Below, piece by piece: positions 52,784 through 62,077 of a stretch of 64,000 nucleotides of DNA (the stretch's first letter is position 1; each line of letters begins with the position of its first letter). The notes under the pieces were generated by a model, which did no database searches, had not been told where the DNA came from, and worked only from the letters and a program-made list of their open reading frames with translations. This DNA comes from CAYSEQ01 sp964430475 (lineage in GTDB: Bacteria > Patescibacteriota > Microgenomatia > UBA8517), in the NCBI GenBank assembly GCA_964430475.1, contig CAYSEQ010000003.1, positions 48,245 to 112,244 of the forward strand. The letters run 5' to 3'. Position numbers and translations under genes: made by a program.

Positions 52784-54277
52784 ATGATCAGAAAACTTAT
52801 CCTTAAACACGAAAGAAAAATCTTAAGGTGTCTGGAGATTTTGCCAGGATTTGTATCATGGAATCTGATACTTTTCCCTTATTGGGGAATCTTGATAATC
52901 CCAGAGGTAGTTGCCTACTTTATCCTAGCCTTCAACATTTACTGGTTCTACCAATCTCTAAGTGTGGCATTAACTACTATTATTTCTCACCTTAGAATTC
53001 AAGCTTCAACAAGATATGATTGGCTGGGAGATTTGAAATCTTTTCCTGACTGGCACAAAGTCCACCACCTTATAGTGATAACCACATACAAAGAACCACT
53101 TCACATTCTCGAGAGGACATTGAATTCAATAGCCAAGCAAAATTTTCCTAAAAAACAAATTTCTGTTCTTTTGGCAACAGAAGAAGCAGAACCAGAAGAA
53201 GATAGAATTCCGAAAGTGCGTTTACTTAAAAAGAAGTTTGCTAATAAATTCGCAAATTTTTTTGTCACTGTCCATAAACTTCTTCCAGGAGAAGTCAGAG
53301 GTAAAGCTTCTAATGAAAGATATGCTACAATCTGGGCGAAAGAAGTCTTAACCAACACATTAAATCTAGACATAAACTATATTTTAGTGACATCCTGCGA
53401 TGCAGACCACAATTATCACCCTAATCATCTAGCAGCACTTACTTACAAATTTCTAGATAATCCCAAAAGACATCTCTGTTTTTGGCAGCCCGCTATTCTT
53501 TTTTACAATAACATCTGGGAACTTCCTGCGATAACCCGTGTCCCCAATACCCTCATGTCTATTTGGAATTTATCACAGCTACCAAGACGCGACAGGTTAG
53601 TCAATGCCCAAAACTACTCAGTTTCACTAAAGCTTTTAGATGAAGTTGGTTATTGGGATCCTGATAAAATTCCAGAAGATTGGGGAATATTCTTTAAAGC
53701 TTATTACAAAAAAGGTGGTCGAGTGGAAGTTGAACCCATCTACCTACCAGTTTATGCTGACGCTGCACAATCGACATCGTTTTTTAAAACAATTAAAAAC
53801 CAGTACGAACAAATCAAGCGTTGGGCGTGGGGAGCAAGTGATGACCCATGGATTATCAAGAATTATTTTTTGACAGAAGGGATACCTTTCTTAGACAAGA
53901 CGATGAGACTGGCTCATGTTATCTGGGCACACTTTTTGTGGCCAGTTAATTGGTTTATCGTTACAATTGGACTTACCCTGCCCACACTCCTGAATCCATC
54001 TTTTGGAAGGACTACATTAGGTTACACTGTACCTAAACTGTCCTCTTTTGTCCTGACCTTAGCCCTTTCCTTCTTGGTGATAATGCTAATTTTCGATAGA
54101 ATCTACAAACCTCAAAGACCAGAAAATTTCCCTCTTTGGAGATCCCTTCTTATACCCCTGGAGTTTATTCTAATGCCTGTAACTGGATTTTTATTTAATG
54201 CGCTACCGGGACTTGACGCACATACGCGTCTTATGCTTGGTAAATATATTGAATATCGCGTAACGGAAAAGGTATAA
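52784..54277 (+). CDS. Processive family 2 (GT2) glycosyltransferase
   Basis: 497 residues: two N-terminal membrane helices (about 20-45), a cytoplasmic GT-A domain (about 95-330) with VITTYKEPLHILERTL, SCDADHN, PEDWG and QIKRWAWG, i.e. the D, DxD, ED and QxxRW residues of cellulose synthase-like processive enzymes, then 3-4 C-terminal membrane helices. It would extend a polysaccharide. Donor sugar unknown. It begins 15 nt after metG and is followed by a Ddl-like gene after 12 nt. Confidence 0.85.
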   Translation: MIRKLILKHERKILRCLEILPGFVSWNLILFPYWGILIIPEVVAYFILAFNIYWFYQSLSVALTTIISHLRIQASTRYDWLGDLKSFPDWHKVHHLIVITTYKEPLHILERTLNSIAKQNFPKKQISVLLATEEAEPEEDRIPKVRLLKKKFANKFANFFVTVHKLLPGEVRGKASNERYATIWAKEVLTNTLNLDINYILVTSCDADHNYHPNHLAALTYKFLDNPKRHLCFWQPAILFYNNIWELPAITRVPNTLMSIWNLSQLPRRDRLVNAQNYSVSLKLLDEVGYWDPDKIPEDWGIFFKAYYKKGGRVEVEPIYLPVYADAAQSTSFFKTIKNQYEQIKRWAWGASDDPWIIKNYFLTEGIPFLDKTMRLAHVIWAHFLWPVNWFIVTIGLTLPTLLNPSFGRTTLGYTVPKLSSFVLTLALSFLVIMLIFDRIYKPQRPENFPLWRSLLIPLEFILMPVTGFLFNALPGLDAHTRLMLGKYIEYRVTEKV

Positions 54278-54289
54278 AGCAGAATTTTT

Positions 54290-55306
54290 ATGGAACTTGC
54301 CTTTCTTTATAATATCCGCCATAACTACCCCGATCCTCAAAACCCTTCTACATTTCTTGAAGCAGACTACGATGATAAGGAAACAATCCGGAGCATGACA
54401 AGACATCTCCAAATCCTAGGTTTTAATGTACACCCCATCGAGGCAGATGAAAGAGCTTATTTTAAACTTTTCAAGCTTAGAAAGAAGTTAGATCTGGTTT
54501 TCAATTATTCCTTAGGGGTCAATGGAAAAGATGGATATTGTCATATACCAGCAATTTGTGAGATGTTAAAAATTCCTTACACAGGTTCTTCCCCGAAGGT
54601 TCAAGCAACTATTATGTATAAGGCTAGTACCAAAGATATCCTTAGAGCTTATAACATTCCAACATTACCCTATCAACTTTTCTCCTCTCCAAATGAAGAG
54701 TTAAAACCCTATTTAAAATTCCCTCTTATTGTAAAACCCGTTGCCAGAGGTTCTTCCGCAGGAATTACAAACAAAAGCGTGGTGAAAAGCAAAAAAGAGC
54801 TTCAAAGACAAATCATCATGATCATTAAGGTTTTTAAAGAGGAAGCACTTGTTGAGCCATTCTTAGAAGGGCGGGAATTCTCGCTGGGTTTAATTGGAAA
54901 CCCTCCGAGAGTTCTCCCGATAATCGAATCTGACCATTCGGTCTTGCCAAGAGGTTTTGTACCAATTGATTCCTTGGAGGTAAAATGGCATTTTGAGGAA
55001 AAAGGTAAAAAAAATAATCTAGTCTGCCCAGCAAATATCAATAGTTTTTTGATTAAAAAACTAGAAAATATTGCTATAAAAACTTGGGAAGCACTAGGGG
55101 TCCGGGATTATTGTCGAATTGATATCCGCTGTGATTCAAAAGAACACCCATTCGTACTTGAGGTCAACTCGCCCCCAGGACTTATCCCACCTGATGTTTC
55201 CAAAAGTTCTTATCTACCTCTTGCAGCAAGAGTAGCTGGAATAGACTACGATACTCTTTTAAAAGAAATCATTACAACCGCACTAAAAAGATACAATAAA
55301 ATTTGA
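54290..55306 (+). CDS. D-alanine--D-alanine ligase-like ATP-grasp enzyme
   Basis: 338 residues of ATP-grasp fold similar to Ddl: VKPVARGSSAGI (about 148-159), EPFLEGREFSLGLIG, RIDIRCD and EVNSPPGLIPP (about 296-306; EVNTLPG in true Ddl). In the pathway Ddl joins two D-Ala for peptidoglycan. The altered last motif and the unusual N-terminus (FLYNIRHNYPDPQN) leave open another amino-acid ligase. It is 12 nt after the GT2 gene and its stop meets the convergent endonuclease gene. Confidence 0.72.
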   Translation: MELAFLYNIRHNYPDPQNPSTFLEADYDDKETIRSMTRHLQILGFNVHPIEADERAYFKLFKLRKKLDLVFNYSLGVNGKDGYCHIPAICEMLKIPYTGSSPKVQATIMYKASTKDILRAYNIPTLPYQLFSSPNEELKPYLKFPLIVKPVARGSSAGITNKSVVKSKKELQRQIIMIIKVFKEEALVEPFLEGREFSLGLIGNPPRVLPIIESDHSVLPRGFVPIDSLEVKWHFEEKGKKNNLVCPANINSFLIKKLENIAIKTWEALGVRDYCRIDIRCDSKEHPFVLEVNSPPGLIPPDVSKSSYLPLAARVAGIDYDTLLKEIITTALKRYNKI

Positions 55307-55315
55307 ACTCAAAAA

Positions 55316-55945
55316 TTACTCAGAGTGCGCTTTTTTACCTTTTTGTTCAAGAATTATAAACACATGGAAACTTTGGTAAACGAAGACATCCCTAGGTAAA
55401 GATTTTTCAAAGAAACTTTTAAGTTTCTCATACCCTGTTTCTGCAATTAATCCGTAATTCCTAACAAACCTTCTCGTATATTCATCAATGACAAAACTCG
55501 GCTTGTCAAGTGCATATAAAAGAATAGTGTCTGCGGTTTCAGGACCTATGCCGTGTATCTTTAAAAGCTCTTTTCTTAGAATATCCGTCTCAACCTTCAA
55601 TAATCTCCTTATTCCACCATATCTTTTAATTACAAAAGAAGAAAATACATGGAGTCTTTGAGACTTTGCGTGATAAAATCCGGCAGGCCTTATCAATTTT
55701 TTTAATTTATCCAGGTTTTTCAAAAACGCTACTTTTTCCAATGAAAGTAACCCTCCTTTCTTCAAACTGTCCAACGCCCTCTCCACATTATTCCAACTTG
55801 TTCTTTGAGTTAAAATTGCTCCAAAAGCAATGACCTCTCTCTGCCTGTCCGTCTTCCTCTCAGAGCACCAATATGGCCAGTAAATTTTCGGGTCTTTATA
55901 TTTTTTTAAAAGTTGGTAATACAACTTAAGAATGTTTGAGGACAT
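55316..55945 (-). CDS. Endonuclease III-like HhH-GPD DNA glycosylase (MagIII type)
   Basis: 209 residues: HhH motif GIGPETADTILLYALDKPSFVIDEYTRR (about 141-168), with the catalytic Asp in VIDEYT, and Glu where endonuclease III has its catalytic Lys. The C-terminal Fe-S cysteine loop of Nth is absent. These features match 3-methyladenine glycosylases such as MagIII; substrate is inferred. It is alone on its strand, convergent with the Ddl-like gene. Confidence 0.8.
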   Translation of the reverse strand: MSSNILKLYYQLLKKYKDPKIYWPYWCSERKTDRQREVIAFGAILTQRTSWNNVERALDSLKKGGLLSLEKVAFLKNLDKLKKLIRPAGFYHAKSQRLHVFSSFVIKRYGGIRRLLKVETDILRKELLKIHGIGPETADTILLYALDKPSFVIDEYTRRFVRNYGLIAETGYEKLKSFFEKSLPRDVFVYQSFHVFIILEQKGKKAHSE

Positions 55946-56040
55946 AAAGACCTGACATTTAAACTAATCTCTAAATATTTTATTTAACAAAAAGAACTGG
56001 CGCGTTGATTTCTCTATAAGTTTTAGGGTCTTGCAAAACA

Positions 56041-57141
56041 TTAATTTTCCATCCGCTCTCTAATATAATTTTGAACTCCTAACCATATACCTTCCCCTTC
56101 TTTTGAAATTAATATAAACTGTCCATCTAAACTTTTAGTGGAAACAAGAACATTGCTAGTATTAATACTTATGTAGTTTATCTTATACTCTCCGGGGTTA
56201 CCTAAAATCTCGTATAAATCTTTAACCGCCTTTAGATCTAAATCCGTCTTAACCATTTTTACAAGGACACCAAACATCTCATCTAATTTTTCTATGACCC
56301 CTAAGCTAAGGAGTTTATCCTTTATTCCTAAAAGGACCGCTTTTTGACGTTCTCCTCTTGCAAAATCTCCTCCATGTTGTTGGGAACTTCGCGAGCGGAC
56401 AAATTTTAGGGCTGTTTCTCCATCCATTCTAGTTAGTCCCTTTTCAAAGTGGATGTGTTCATAACGACATTCAAACTGGTGATGAAGTTCTGTATCTGAA
56501 TACAAACTCTGAATCCTTAGAATTTCTCCTTGGGATTTACCACAAGTGTCATTTTCCTTACCCTTTATTGGATAAAAGTAATCATCAAAGGTAACAGGTA
56601 CATCCACCTCTATACCTCCTAGGATATCGATGATTTCTTTAAATCCGCTAAAATCAACTGCTATAAAATAATCAATTGAAAGGCCAGTAACATCCTCAAC
56701 CACTTTTTTGGCTAAATTTCCTCCTCCAAATTCACCTTTATACTGAGGCTCTTTTAATGGGTAAAGCGGGTCGTTCAAGCCTATAGCGTAAGCATGATTT
56801 ATCTTAAATTTCTGCGAAATATCGCTTCTTATAGGGATATCAACCCAAATGTCTCGGGGAATAGAAATTATATTTACCTTCTTTCTAGAATCCAAGTTAA
56901 TTATCAGCATTGCATCAGAAAGAGTCCCTCCTTCATGGCCTTCACCACCATAACCTAGGAGCAAAATATTAAAGGATCTTTTTAGAAAATTTTTTTGATT
57001 ATTTTCAAGCTTTACTTCCTCACGATACTCAGCCACAGGAACTTTGAAGAACTTCAAAACCATATAGCTTGATATGAAACCCAATAAGAATAATCCCAAA
57101 AATAATATTGTTGAGATTAGGCTTCTTTTTAGAACATTCAT
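56041..57141 (-). CDS. LytR-CpsA-Psr (LCP) family protein, second copy
   Basis: 366 residues with one N-terminal membrane helix (about 8-30) and an LCP domain: FNILLLGYGGEGHEGG, LSDAMLIINLD, NIISIPRDIWVDIP, GGIEVDVPVTFDD, TALKFVRSRSSQQHGGDFARGERQKAVLLGIK. It parallels the LCP gene at 40849-41934; the insertion between PIKGKENDTCG and the next block is longer. The GGGAGG before its ATG is a strong Shine-Dalgarno. It likely attaches glycans to the wall. Two LCP genes suggest two polymers or two acceptors. Confidence 0.88.
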   Translation of the reverse strand: MNVLKRSLISTILFLGLFLLGFISSYMVLKFFKVPVAEYREEVKLENNQKNFLKRSFNILLLGYGGEGHEGGTLSDAMLIINLDSRKKVNIISIPRDIWVDIPIRSDISQKFKINHAYAIGLNDPLYPLKEPQYKGEFGGGNLAKKVVEDVTGLSIDYFIAVDFSGFKEIIDILGGIEVDVPVTFDDYFYPIKGKENDTCGKSQGEILRIQSLYSDTELHHQFECRYEHIHFEKGLTRMDGETALKFVRSRSSQQHGGDFARGERQKAVLLGIKDKLLSLGVIEKLDEMFGVLVKMVKTDLDLKAVKDLYEILGNPGEYKINYISINTSNVLVSTKSLDGQFILISKEGEGIWLGVQNYIRERMEN

Positions 57142-57257
57142 TTTAAAACCTCCCGGCTATTTAAGCTTAGCGGGAACAACCAAGTTTTTAAATAAGGTAT
57201 TTATTATTTTAATCCTAAATGTTAGAATGCATTCCGATAGGGATTTTCTTTTGACTT

Positions 57258-57309
57258 AAAAGCTTATATAACTTCCAGATTGAAAAAGATTCTCTGGAAA
57301 TAAGCTTTT
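57258..57309 (+). promoter_or_regulatory. Long bulged hairpin upstream of the RRM gene
   Basis: AAAAGCTTAT (57258-57267) pairs with ATAAGCTTTT (57300-57309), and TTCCAGA (57273-57279) with TCTGGAA (57293-57299), giving 17 pairs with a single 5-nt bulge and a 13-nt loop. It lies about 130 nt before the RRM gene. It may be a leader RNA, thermosensor or terminator-like element; no T-run follows, so not a simple terminator. Confidence 0.6.
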
Positions 57310-57364
57310 CCGCAAGCGTTTCTGCTTTAAGGATAAGTCTTCAAGAAAACCCAATAAGGAAAAA

Positions 57365-57424
57365 TGGGTAGATTCTTAAAAGCTGGAGTTAGCGAAGTTA
57401 AATCCATTTTACCAAAAAAATAGT
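57365..57424 (+). CDS. Possible small upstream ORF (19 aa)
   Basis: ATG at 57365, preceded by AAGGA, opens a frame encoding MGRFLKAGVSEVKSILPKK and stops at TAG 57422-57424, 15 nt before the RRM gene start. It could be a leader peptide or a chance ORF; codon use gives no decision. Confidence 0.2.
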
Positions 57425-57439
57425 AAGGGGGTGAATTAA

Positions 57440-57697
57440 GTGAATAAAAAATTATACATTGGGAATCTGCCATATGCAGTGACAAATGACCAACTAAGAG
57501 AGCATTTCAGCCAAGCAGGTTCAATTATCGACGCGGTGGTAATAAAAGATAAGCGCTTCGGAAAATCAAAAGGTTTTGGATTCGTAGAATACGATACTGA
57601 GGAAGACGCCAAAAAAGCAATAGAGATGTTCAACGGGAAGGATTTTAATGGTAGAAAAATAATTGTAAACGAAGCTCGGCCAAAAACTGATAGGTAA
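57440..57697 (+). CDS. RRM RNA-binding protein
   Basis: 85 residues forming one RRM: RNP2 KLYIGNLP (3-10) and RNP1 KGFGFVEY (about 44-51), ending in basic TDR. Such small single-RRM proteins (Rbp in cyanobacteria) bind RNA and are often cold-induced. It starts with GTG preceded by AAGGGGGTG. Flanking genes face away (LCP at 57141, GT87-like at 57859), so it is a single gene with its own leader (57142-57439), which holds the hairpin. Confidence 0.9.
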   Translation: MNKKLYIGNLPYAVTNDQLREHFSQAGSIIDAVVIKDKRFGKSKGFGFVEYDTEEDAKKAIEMFNGKDFNGRKIIVNEARPKTDR

Positions 57698-57858
57698 TTT
57701 AGGTAAAATATCTTCTTTCTTAATCAAATCGGCTTTCTCTTGCGGAACGGGATTGTGTGGATATGGGTGATAGCAAAAAATAGATAAATTAGAATCTAAC
57801 ACAACCTTCCCCAACAATCACAATTTCAACCTAAAAATGCTTTCATTTAAAGCATCCC

Positions 57859-59031
57859 TTAAAAAAAATTTTTTGGAAGGTACAAAAACAAAATCCCCAG
57901 AAAAAGCGAAATTATTGAAATAATAAAAGGGAATGCAACAAACCTTAAAAATGGAAGAAGGAAAAGGACTGCAAAAAGACCAATATAAACCAGACCCTGT
58001 TTGAAGGTGGAAACCTTAGTTAAAAAAGACAACATCGGCAAAAGTAGAAAAACCAAATCGTGCTCCCAAAAATGAAGGGCAAAAACGGGAATAAAAAAAA
58101 TTGAAGAAAAAAAAGCAAGCTCTAGAGTAAGATTTTTATATCTTTTTAAGAACATGCCAACGCTAGATAGATAAAGCAATAAATTTACAAGATACGCATG
58201 CATTTTTGATAATCCCAAATATTCAAAAAATGAGAACAAACTTACAAGCCATAAAGTGTGTGTCGCATAATAAGGATTCTCTGTTGTTACAAGAAACCTA
58301 CCATAATTCAAAATCCAATCGCGGCCCAACAAACCAAACGATATTGACAAAGAAATTGCCATCCCCAGGAAAAACCCCTTAAAAAAACTAAATTTATTTT
58401 TCGATAAAAAAAATGCAAAAGGGACAAAGATTAGGTATTGAGGTTTGTTAAAAAGAAACGCAGTTAAAAGACCGGCAAGAAAAAATTTTCCCTTCCTAAG
58501 GGAATTTAGAATAAAAATAAATACTATGAATAAAAAAATCGTTACTTGCCCATTTACTATCGCATAGATACTGGGTAGGTAAGTAAAACCAATCAAAAGA
58601 AATAAACTTGGCAAACTAAAATTAAAAAATTTTGTTAATAAATTTATGGCTAAAAATAAAGACAGAACATTAACGATCGCAAAAACTTTATAACTTGTAC
58701 TTAATGGCATATAGGTAAAGGGGATAAAAAAAAGAGCCAAAGTAGGTGGATTTCTGAATGGAATAAGTCCTTCAACCCCTCTTTTTTTTATTACATCCTC
58801 TTGAAAGGCAGTTTGTACACCAACATCGTAGATGCTAGTTCGGAAATCAGTTTTAATCACCCTGGCGCCAGTTATAAAACCTACAAAATCTGTTCTGGAA
58901 ATAAGACCTGGGTTGGCTAAAAAAAGTACAAAGATAAGAAGTGAGCTCACAAGAACAATACCAAAGAGACGTAAAACCAAATCCAGAAGTTCCAAAAGCA
59001 AAAACAACTGCCTTCCTCTGGATTTAACCAT
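57859..59031 (-). CDS. GT87/DUF2029-like membrane glycosyltransferase
   Basis: 390 residues with about 10 membrane segments. After the first segment comes DFVGFITGARVI...SIYDVGVQTAFQ and FRNPPTLALFFIPF, the pattern of GT87 polyprenyl-phosphate mannosyltransferases (D..Y, npP). Donor and acceptor are unknown. A TATAAT box is 8 nt before the ATG, again suggesting no leader. It follows rpoD on the strand, 48 nt after the rpoD stop. Confidence 0.65.
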   Translation of the reverse strand: MVKSRGRQLFLLLELLDLVLRLFGIVLVSSLLIFVLFLANPGLISRTDFVGFITGARVIKTDFRTSIYDVGVQTAFQEDVIKKRGVEGLIPFRNPPTLALFFIPFTYMPLSTSYKVFAIVNVLSLFLAINLLTKFFNFSLPSLFLLIGFTYLPSIYAIVNGQVTIFLFIVFIFILNSLRKGKFFLAGLLTAFLFNKPQYLIFVPFAFFLSKNKFSFFKGFFLGMAISLSISFGLLGRDWILNYGRFLVTTENPYYATHTLWLVSLFSFFEYLGLSKMHAYLVNLLLYLSSVGMFLKRYKNLTLELAFFSSIFFIPVFALHFWEHDLVFLLLPMLSFLTKVSTFKQGLVYIGLFAVLFLLPFLRFVAFPFIISIISLFLGILFLYLPKNFF

Positions 59032-59039
59032 ATACCTTG

Positions 59040-59045
59040 ATTATA
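59040..59045 (-). promoter_or_regulatory. TATAAT box 8 nt before the GT87-like ATG
   Basis: On the minus strand a perfect TATAAT followed by 8 nt and the ATG at 59031. It lies in the 47-nt gap after the rpoD stop. No clear -35. Confidence 0.5.
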
Positions 59046-59078
59046 CTTTAGGCAACCTTCAAAAGTTTTTAAAAATTT

Positions 59079-60158
59079 TTACTCTAAATAATCCTGAAGT
59101 TTTTTTCTCCTACTGGGGTGTTTTAACTTACGCAAAGCCTTGGCTTCAATCTGACGAATCCTTTCTCTTGTTACTCCAAATACCCTACCTACTTCCTCTA
59201 GGGTCATGGGTTTATTCCCTTCAAGACCAAAGCGTAGCTTTAAAACATTTGCTTCCCTCTCGGATAGGGTTGATAAAACCTCATCAAGGTGATCTTTTAA
59301 AAGCTGCTTTGAGGCAGCATCGACTGGAGAAAGTTGGCTCTCATCCGGAATAAAATCGCCCAAAAAACTTTCTTGGTCCTCTCCGACTGGTGCTTCTAAA
59401 GAAGTTACTTCCTGGGCGATTTTAAAGATTTCTCTGACCCTATCAGGATCCAAATCTGCCTGCTCTGCTATTTCCTCAGGCGTGGGTTCACGCCCAAGCT
59501 CCTGCATCAATCGTCTACTTATTCTATAAAGTTTATTAATAGTTTCAACCATATGGACAGGTATTCTTATGGTGCGAGCCTGGTCAGCAATTGCCCGGGT
59601 TATTGCCTGTCTAATCCACCAAGTGGCATAGGTTGAAAACTTAAATCCCTTTCTCCAATCGTATTTCTCTACCGCCCTAATTAAACCTTGATTTCCCTCC
59701 TGAATAAGGTCTAGCAATGACAAACCTCTACCAATATATTTTTTGGCTATAGAAACCACCAGTCTTAAATTAGCCTGTATTAATTTATCCTTACCAGTTT
59801 TATCTCCCTTTTCGAACCTTTTGGCAAGCTCCACTTCCTCTTCAGCACTCAATAATGGAACCTTTCCTATTTCCCTTAAATACTGCCTAACAGGATCGGT
59901 GGATTCCGCAGCTCCAAGTTTTGAAAGGATCTCAATTTCTCTTTCTAATTTTTCCTTAGCCTTCTCATCGCTTTCTTCACTCTCCGCCTCTACAGATTCA
60001 AAAACATCAATTCCCTCTGCTAATAATTTCTCATACAAATCATCAAGTTCAGTAAGTCTTTCTTCCGCGTCGGGAAAAACTTCCAATATCTCATCTTGGG
60101 TCAAAAAACCCTGATTCCTTCCTCTTTTTATAAGCTCAGCGACTTCTTTTCTTACCAT
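59079..60158 (-). CDS. rpoD: RNA polymerase primary sigma factor (RpoD/SigA)
   Basis: Directs promoter recognition. The 359 residues include the short region 1 with DPVRQYLREIGKVPLLSAEEEVELAKR (1.2), region 2 with RLVVSIAKKYIGRGLSLLDLIQEGNQGLIRAVEKYDWRKGFKFSTYATWWIRQAI, region 3, and region 4 with EANVLKLRFGLEGNKPMTLEEVGRVFGVTRERIRQIEAKALRKLKHPSR. These are diagnostic of primary sigma. The N-terminal acidic region 1.1 is short. It follows dnaG by 28 nt, the classic dnaG-rpoD order, without rpsU. Confidence 0.97.
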   Translation of the reverse strand: MVRKEVAELIKRGRNQGFLTQDEILEVFPDAEERLTELDDLYEKLLAEGIDVFESVEAESEESDEKAKEKLEREIEILSKLGAAESTDPVRQYLREIGKVPLLSAEEEVELAKRFEKGDKTGKDKLIQANLRLVVSIAKKYIGRGLSLLDLIQEGNQGLIRAVEKYDWRKGFKFSTYATWWIRQAITRAIADQARTIRIPVHMVETINKLYRISRRLMQELGREPTPEEIAEQADLDPDRVREIFKIAQEVTSLEAPVGEDQESFLGDFIPDESQLSPVDAASKQLLKDHLDEVLSTLSEREANVLKLRFGLEGNKPMTLEEVGRVFGVTRERIRQIEAKALRKLKHPSRRKKLQDYLE

Positions 60159-60186
60159 AGTTTCTTTAAGCTAACACTAGCTTCTT

Positions 60187-61986
60187 CTAAAGGATTATAC
60201 CCTTAAAGTTCTTATCCTCAAGTATTGAAAGTTTTTTAAGGATCTTATTAAACTTTTTCTCCGCCTCAATAACTTTTTCTTTTTTACCTTTTGCCTCCAG
60301 CTTTTTTATTTTATAAGCTAAACTTTTTAGACGCGTCTTAAGTGTTAAAATCTTAAGCTCCCGACCGATAACTTTGAGTTCTTTCTCTAAGCTTTCGGGT
60401 GTTTCTTCATCCACTCCGGGAATCCGTTTTAAAACCATATCTACAAAACTATCTACAAGCTCTTTCGGCAACTGGCTCGCGAATAAGGAAGGGTCAAAGC
60501 TTTTGTGTAAACTAATAAATTTCTTAAACTCTTCCAAAATCCTCGAAGCAATGTGGGTGGTAATGAGAGAGGAAGTCTGTTTTTTGGTAAGAATTTTCGG
60601 TTTATATCTAAAAGCTATTGATAAGAACCGCTCTTCAAGAATTTCTCGGCGCGATTTCCGTATAGGCTTTTCTTCCTCATTAACCTTCAAAGCAGACCTT
60701 TTAATAAATTCTCCCTTATTCATTTCTTCAACAACCGCTTCCAATGACACTCCAAGTTTTCTTGCAAACTTTTCTATATAATGCGATTGAACGATTTTAT
60801 TCTCTATTCCGGAAAGAATAGGGATTAATTCCCTACTTATCTTTGCCTTATCGTATCCTGTGGTATTGGGGTATTTTCTAAAGACTGAATCAATCACAAA
60901 ATCCCAAGCACTTTTCGTATTTTTAATAGCTTTAAATAAGAATTTGGGATTTTTACGAGCTAATTCATCAGGATCTTTATAGTCTCCCAATTCTGCCACC
61001 CTAACCTCTAAACCCAGAGTCTCGGCTATCAACACACCTTTTCTTGCTGCCTGGTTACCGGCTAAATCTGTATCCAAAGCAAGAATGATCTTTTCTGTAA
61101 ATCGACTCAAAAGCCTTGCCTGGTCCTCCGTTAAACTTGAACCTTTAATAGCAACTACATTTTTTAAACCAACCTGCCAACAAGAAAGAGCATCAAGTTC
61201 ACCTTCAACAACAACGGCAATTTTTTCTTTTTTAATTTCAGATTTGTTTAAATTTAGAGCGTATAAAACTTTTGACTTTGAGTATATAGGTGTTTCAGGG
61301 GTATTTATATACTTTGCCAAATCTTTACCCTCATCAACCGGAAGAATCCTGCCTGAAAAGCCAACTATGTTTCCTCTATGGTCATAAAGTGGAAAGACGA
61401 CCCTTCCCCTAAATCTATCTATAAACTGTCCATTTTTTATTATAAAAAGGCCCACTTTCTCAATGTCACTAACTGAATGTCTTTTCTTTTCGACAAGAAA
61501 TCTTTTGAGTGCAAGAGACTGCATTGGTGAGAAGCCTAAACCAAAAGTCCTTATTGTTACAATGTTAAGACCTCTAACCTTGTTTAAATACTCCAATGCG
61601 GATTTGCCTACTGGGTGGTTAAGTAAAATCCAAGAATAAAAGTAAGCTGCATCTTTGTTCAACTGATAGAGTCTTTCTTTATCTTCTATCCTATTAAACA
61701 ATGGTGCTTTAAGTTTTACTCCTACCTTTTCGGCAAGATACTTTAATACCTCATAAAACTCCATACCTTCATACTTTTGCAGGAAGGAAAAGACATCGCC
61801 AACCTCGCCACATCCAAAACATTTAAAAATTTGAAGTTCGGGTGAAACCATAAACGAAGGGGTTTTCTCTACATGAAATGGGCAAAGAGCCTTATAATTT
61901 TTTCCAGCTTTTTTAAGCTCAAGGTACTCGGAAATAAGAGAGACTATATCAATTTTTTGCTTGACCTCATCTATCTGATCAGACAT
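60187..61986 (-). CDS. dnaG: DNA primase DnaG
   Basis: Makes RNA primers for replication. 599 residues: zinc-binding domain with Cys35, His38, Cys56 and Cys59 (CPFHVEKTPSF ... KCFGCGEVGD), TOPRIM with VVEGELDALSC and ALDTDLAGNQAARKG, and a C-terminal helicase-binding region (about 440-595) that is coiled. The start is ATG at 61986, and an extended -10 (TGGTATAAT) lies about 55 nt upstream. It is in one operon with rpoD. Confidence 0.95.
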   Translation of the reverse strand: MSDQIDEVKQKIDIVSLISEYLELKKAGKNYKALCPFHVEKTPSFMVSPELQIFKCFGCGEVGDVFSFLQKYEGMEFYEVLKYLAEKVGVKLKAPLFNRIEDKERLYQLNKDAAYFYSWILLNHPVGKSALEYLNKVRGLNIVTIRTFGLGFSPMQSLALKRFLVEKKRHSVSDIEKVGLFIIKNGQFIDRFRGRVVFPLYDHRGNIVGFSGRILPVDEGKDLAKYINTPETPIYSKSKVLYALNLNKSEIKKEKIAVVVEGELDALSCWQVGLKNVVAIKGSSLTEDQARLLSRFTEKIILALDTDLAGNQAARKGVLIAETLGLEVRVAELGDYKDPDELARKNPKFLFKAIKNTKSAWDFVIDSVFRKYPNTTGYDKAKISRELIPILSGIENKIVQSHYIEKFARKLGVSLEAVVEEMNKGEFIKRSALKVNEEEKPIRKSRREILEERFLSIAFRYKPKILTKKQTSSLITTHIASRILEEFKKFISLHKSFDPSLFASQLPKELVDSFVDMVLKRIPGVDEETPESLEKELKVIGRELKILTLKTRLKSLAYKIKKLEAKGKKEKVIEAEKKFNKILKKLSILEDKNFKGIIL

Positions 61987-62042
61987 TTTAGTTTAAGATC
62001 TCCACTCCTTCTCCTGAATGAAGAATTTTTAAGATCCAACTA

Positions 62043-62051
62043 ATTATACCA
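62043..62051 (-). promoter_or_regulatory. Extended -10 promoter of dnaG-rpoD
   Basis: On the minus strand TGG then TATAAT, about 55 nt before the dnaG ATG; no clear -35 at the right spacing. The leader that follows has GGAGAAGGAGTGG, a purine-rich ribosome-binding region, unlike the leaderless examples. Confidence 0.5.
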
Positions 62052-62077
62052 GACGTACCCGAAGATATACTGAAATC

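Noticed and set aside
57251..57272. TTGACT with TATAAC as promoter of the RRM gene
   Set aside because: The spacing is only 10 nt and both elements are part of or next to the hairpin; not a plausible sigma-70 promoter.
57566..57817. Antisense frame across the RRM gene and downstream gap
   Set aside because: The RRM motifs on the plus strand are clear and the antisense product has no family signature.
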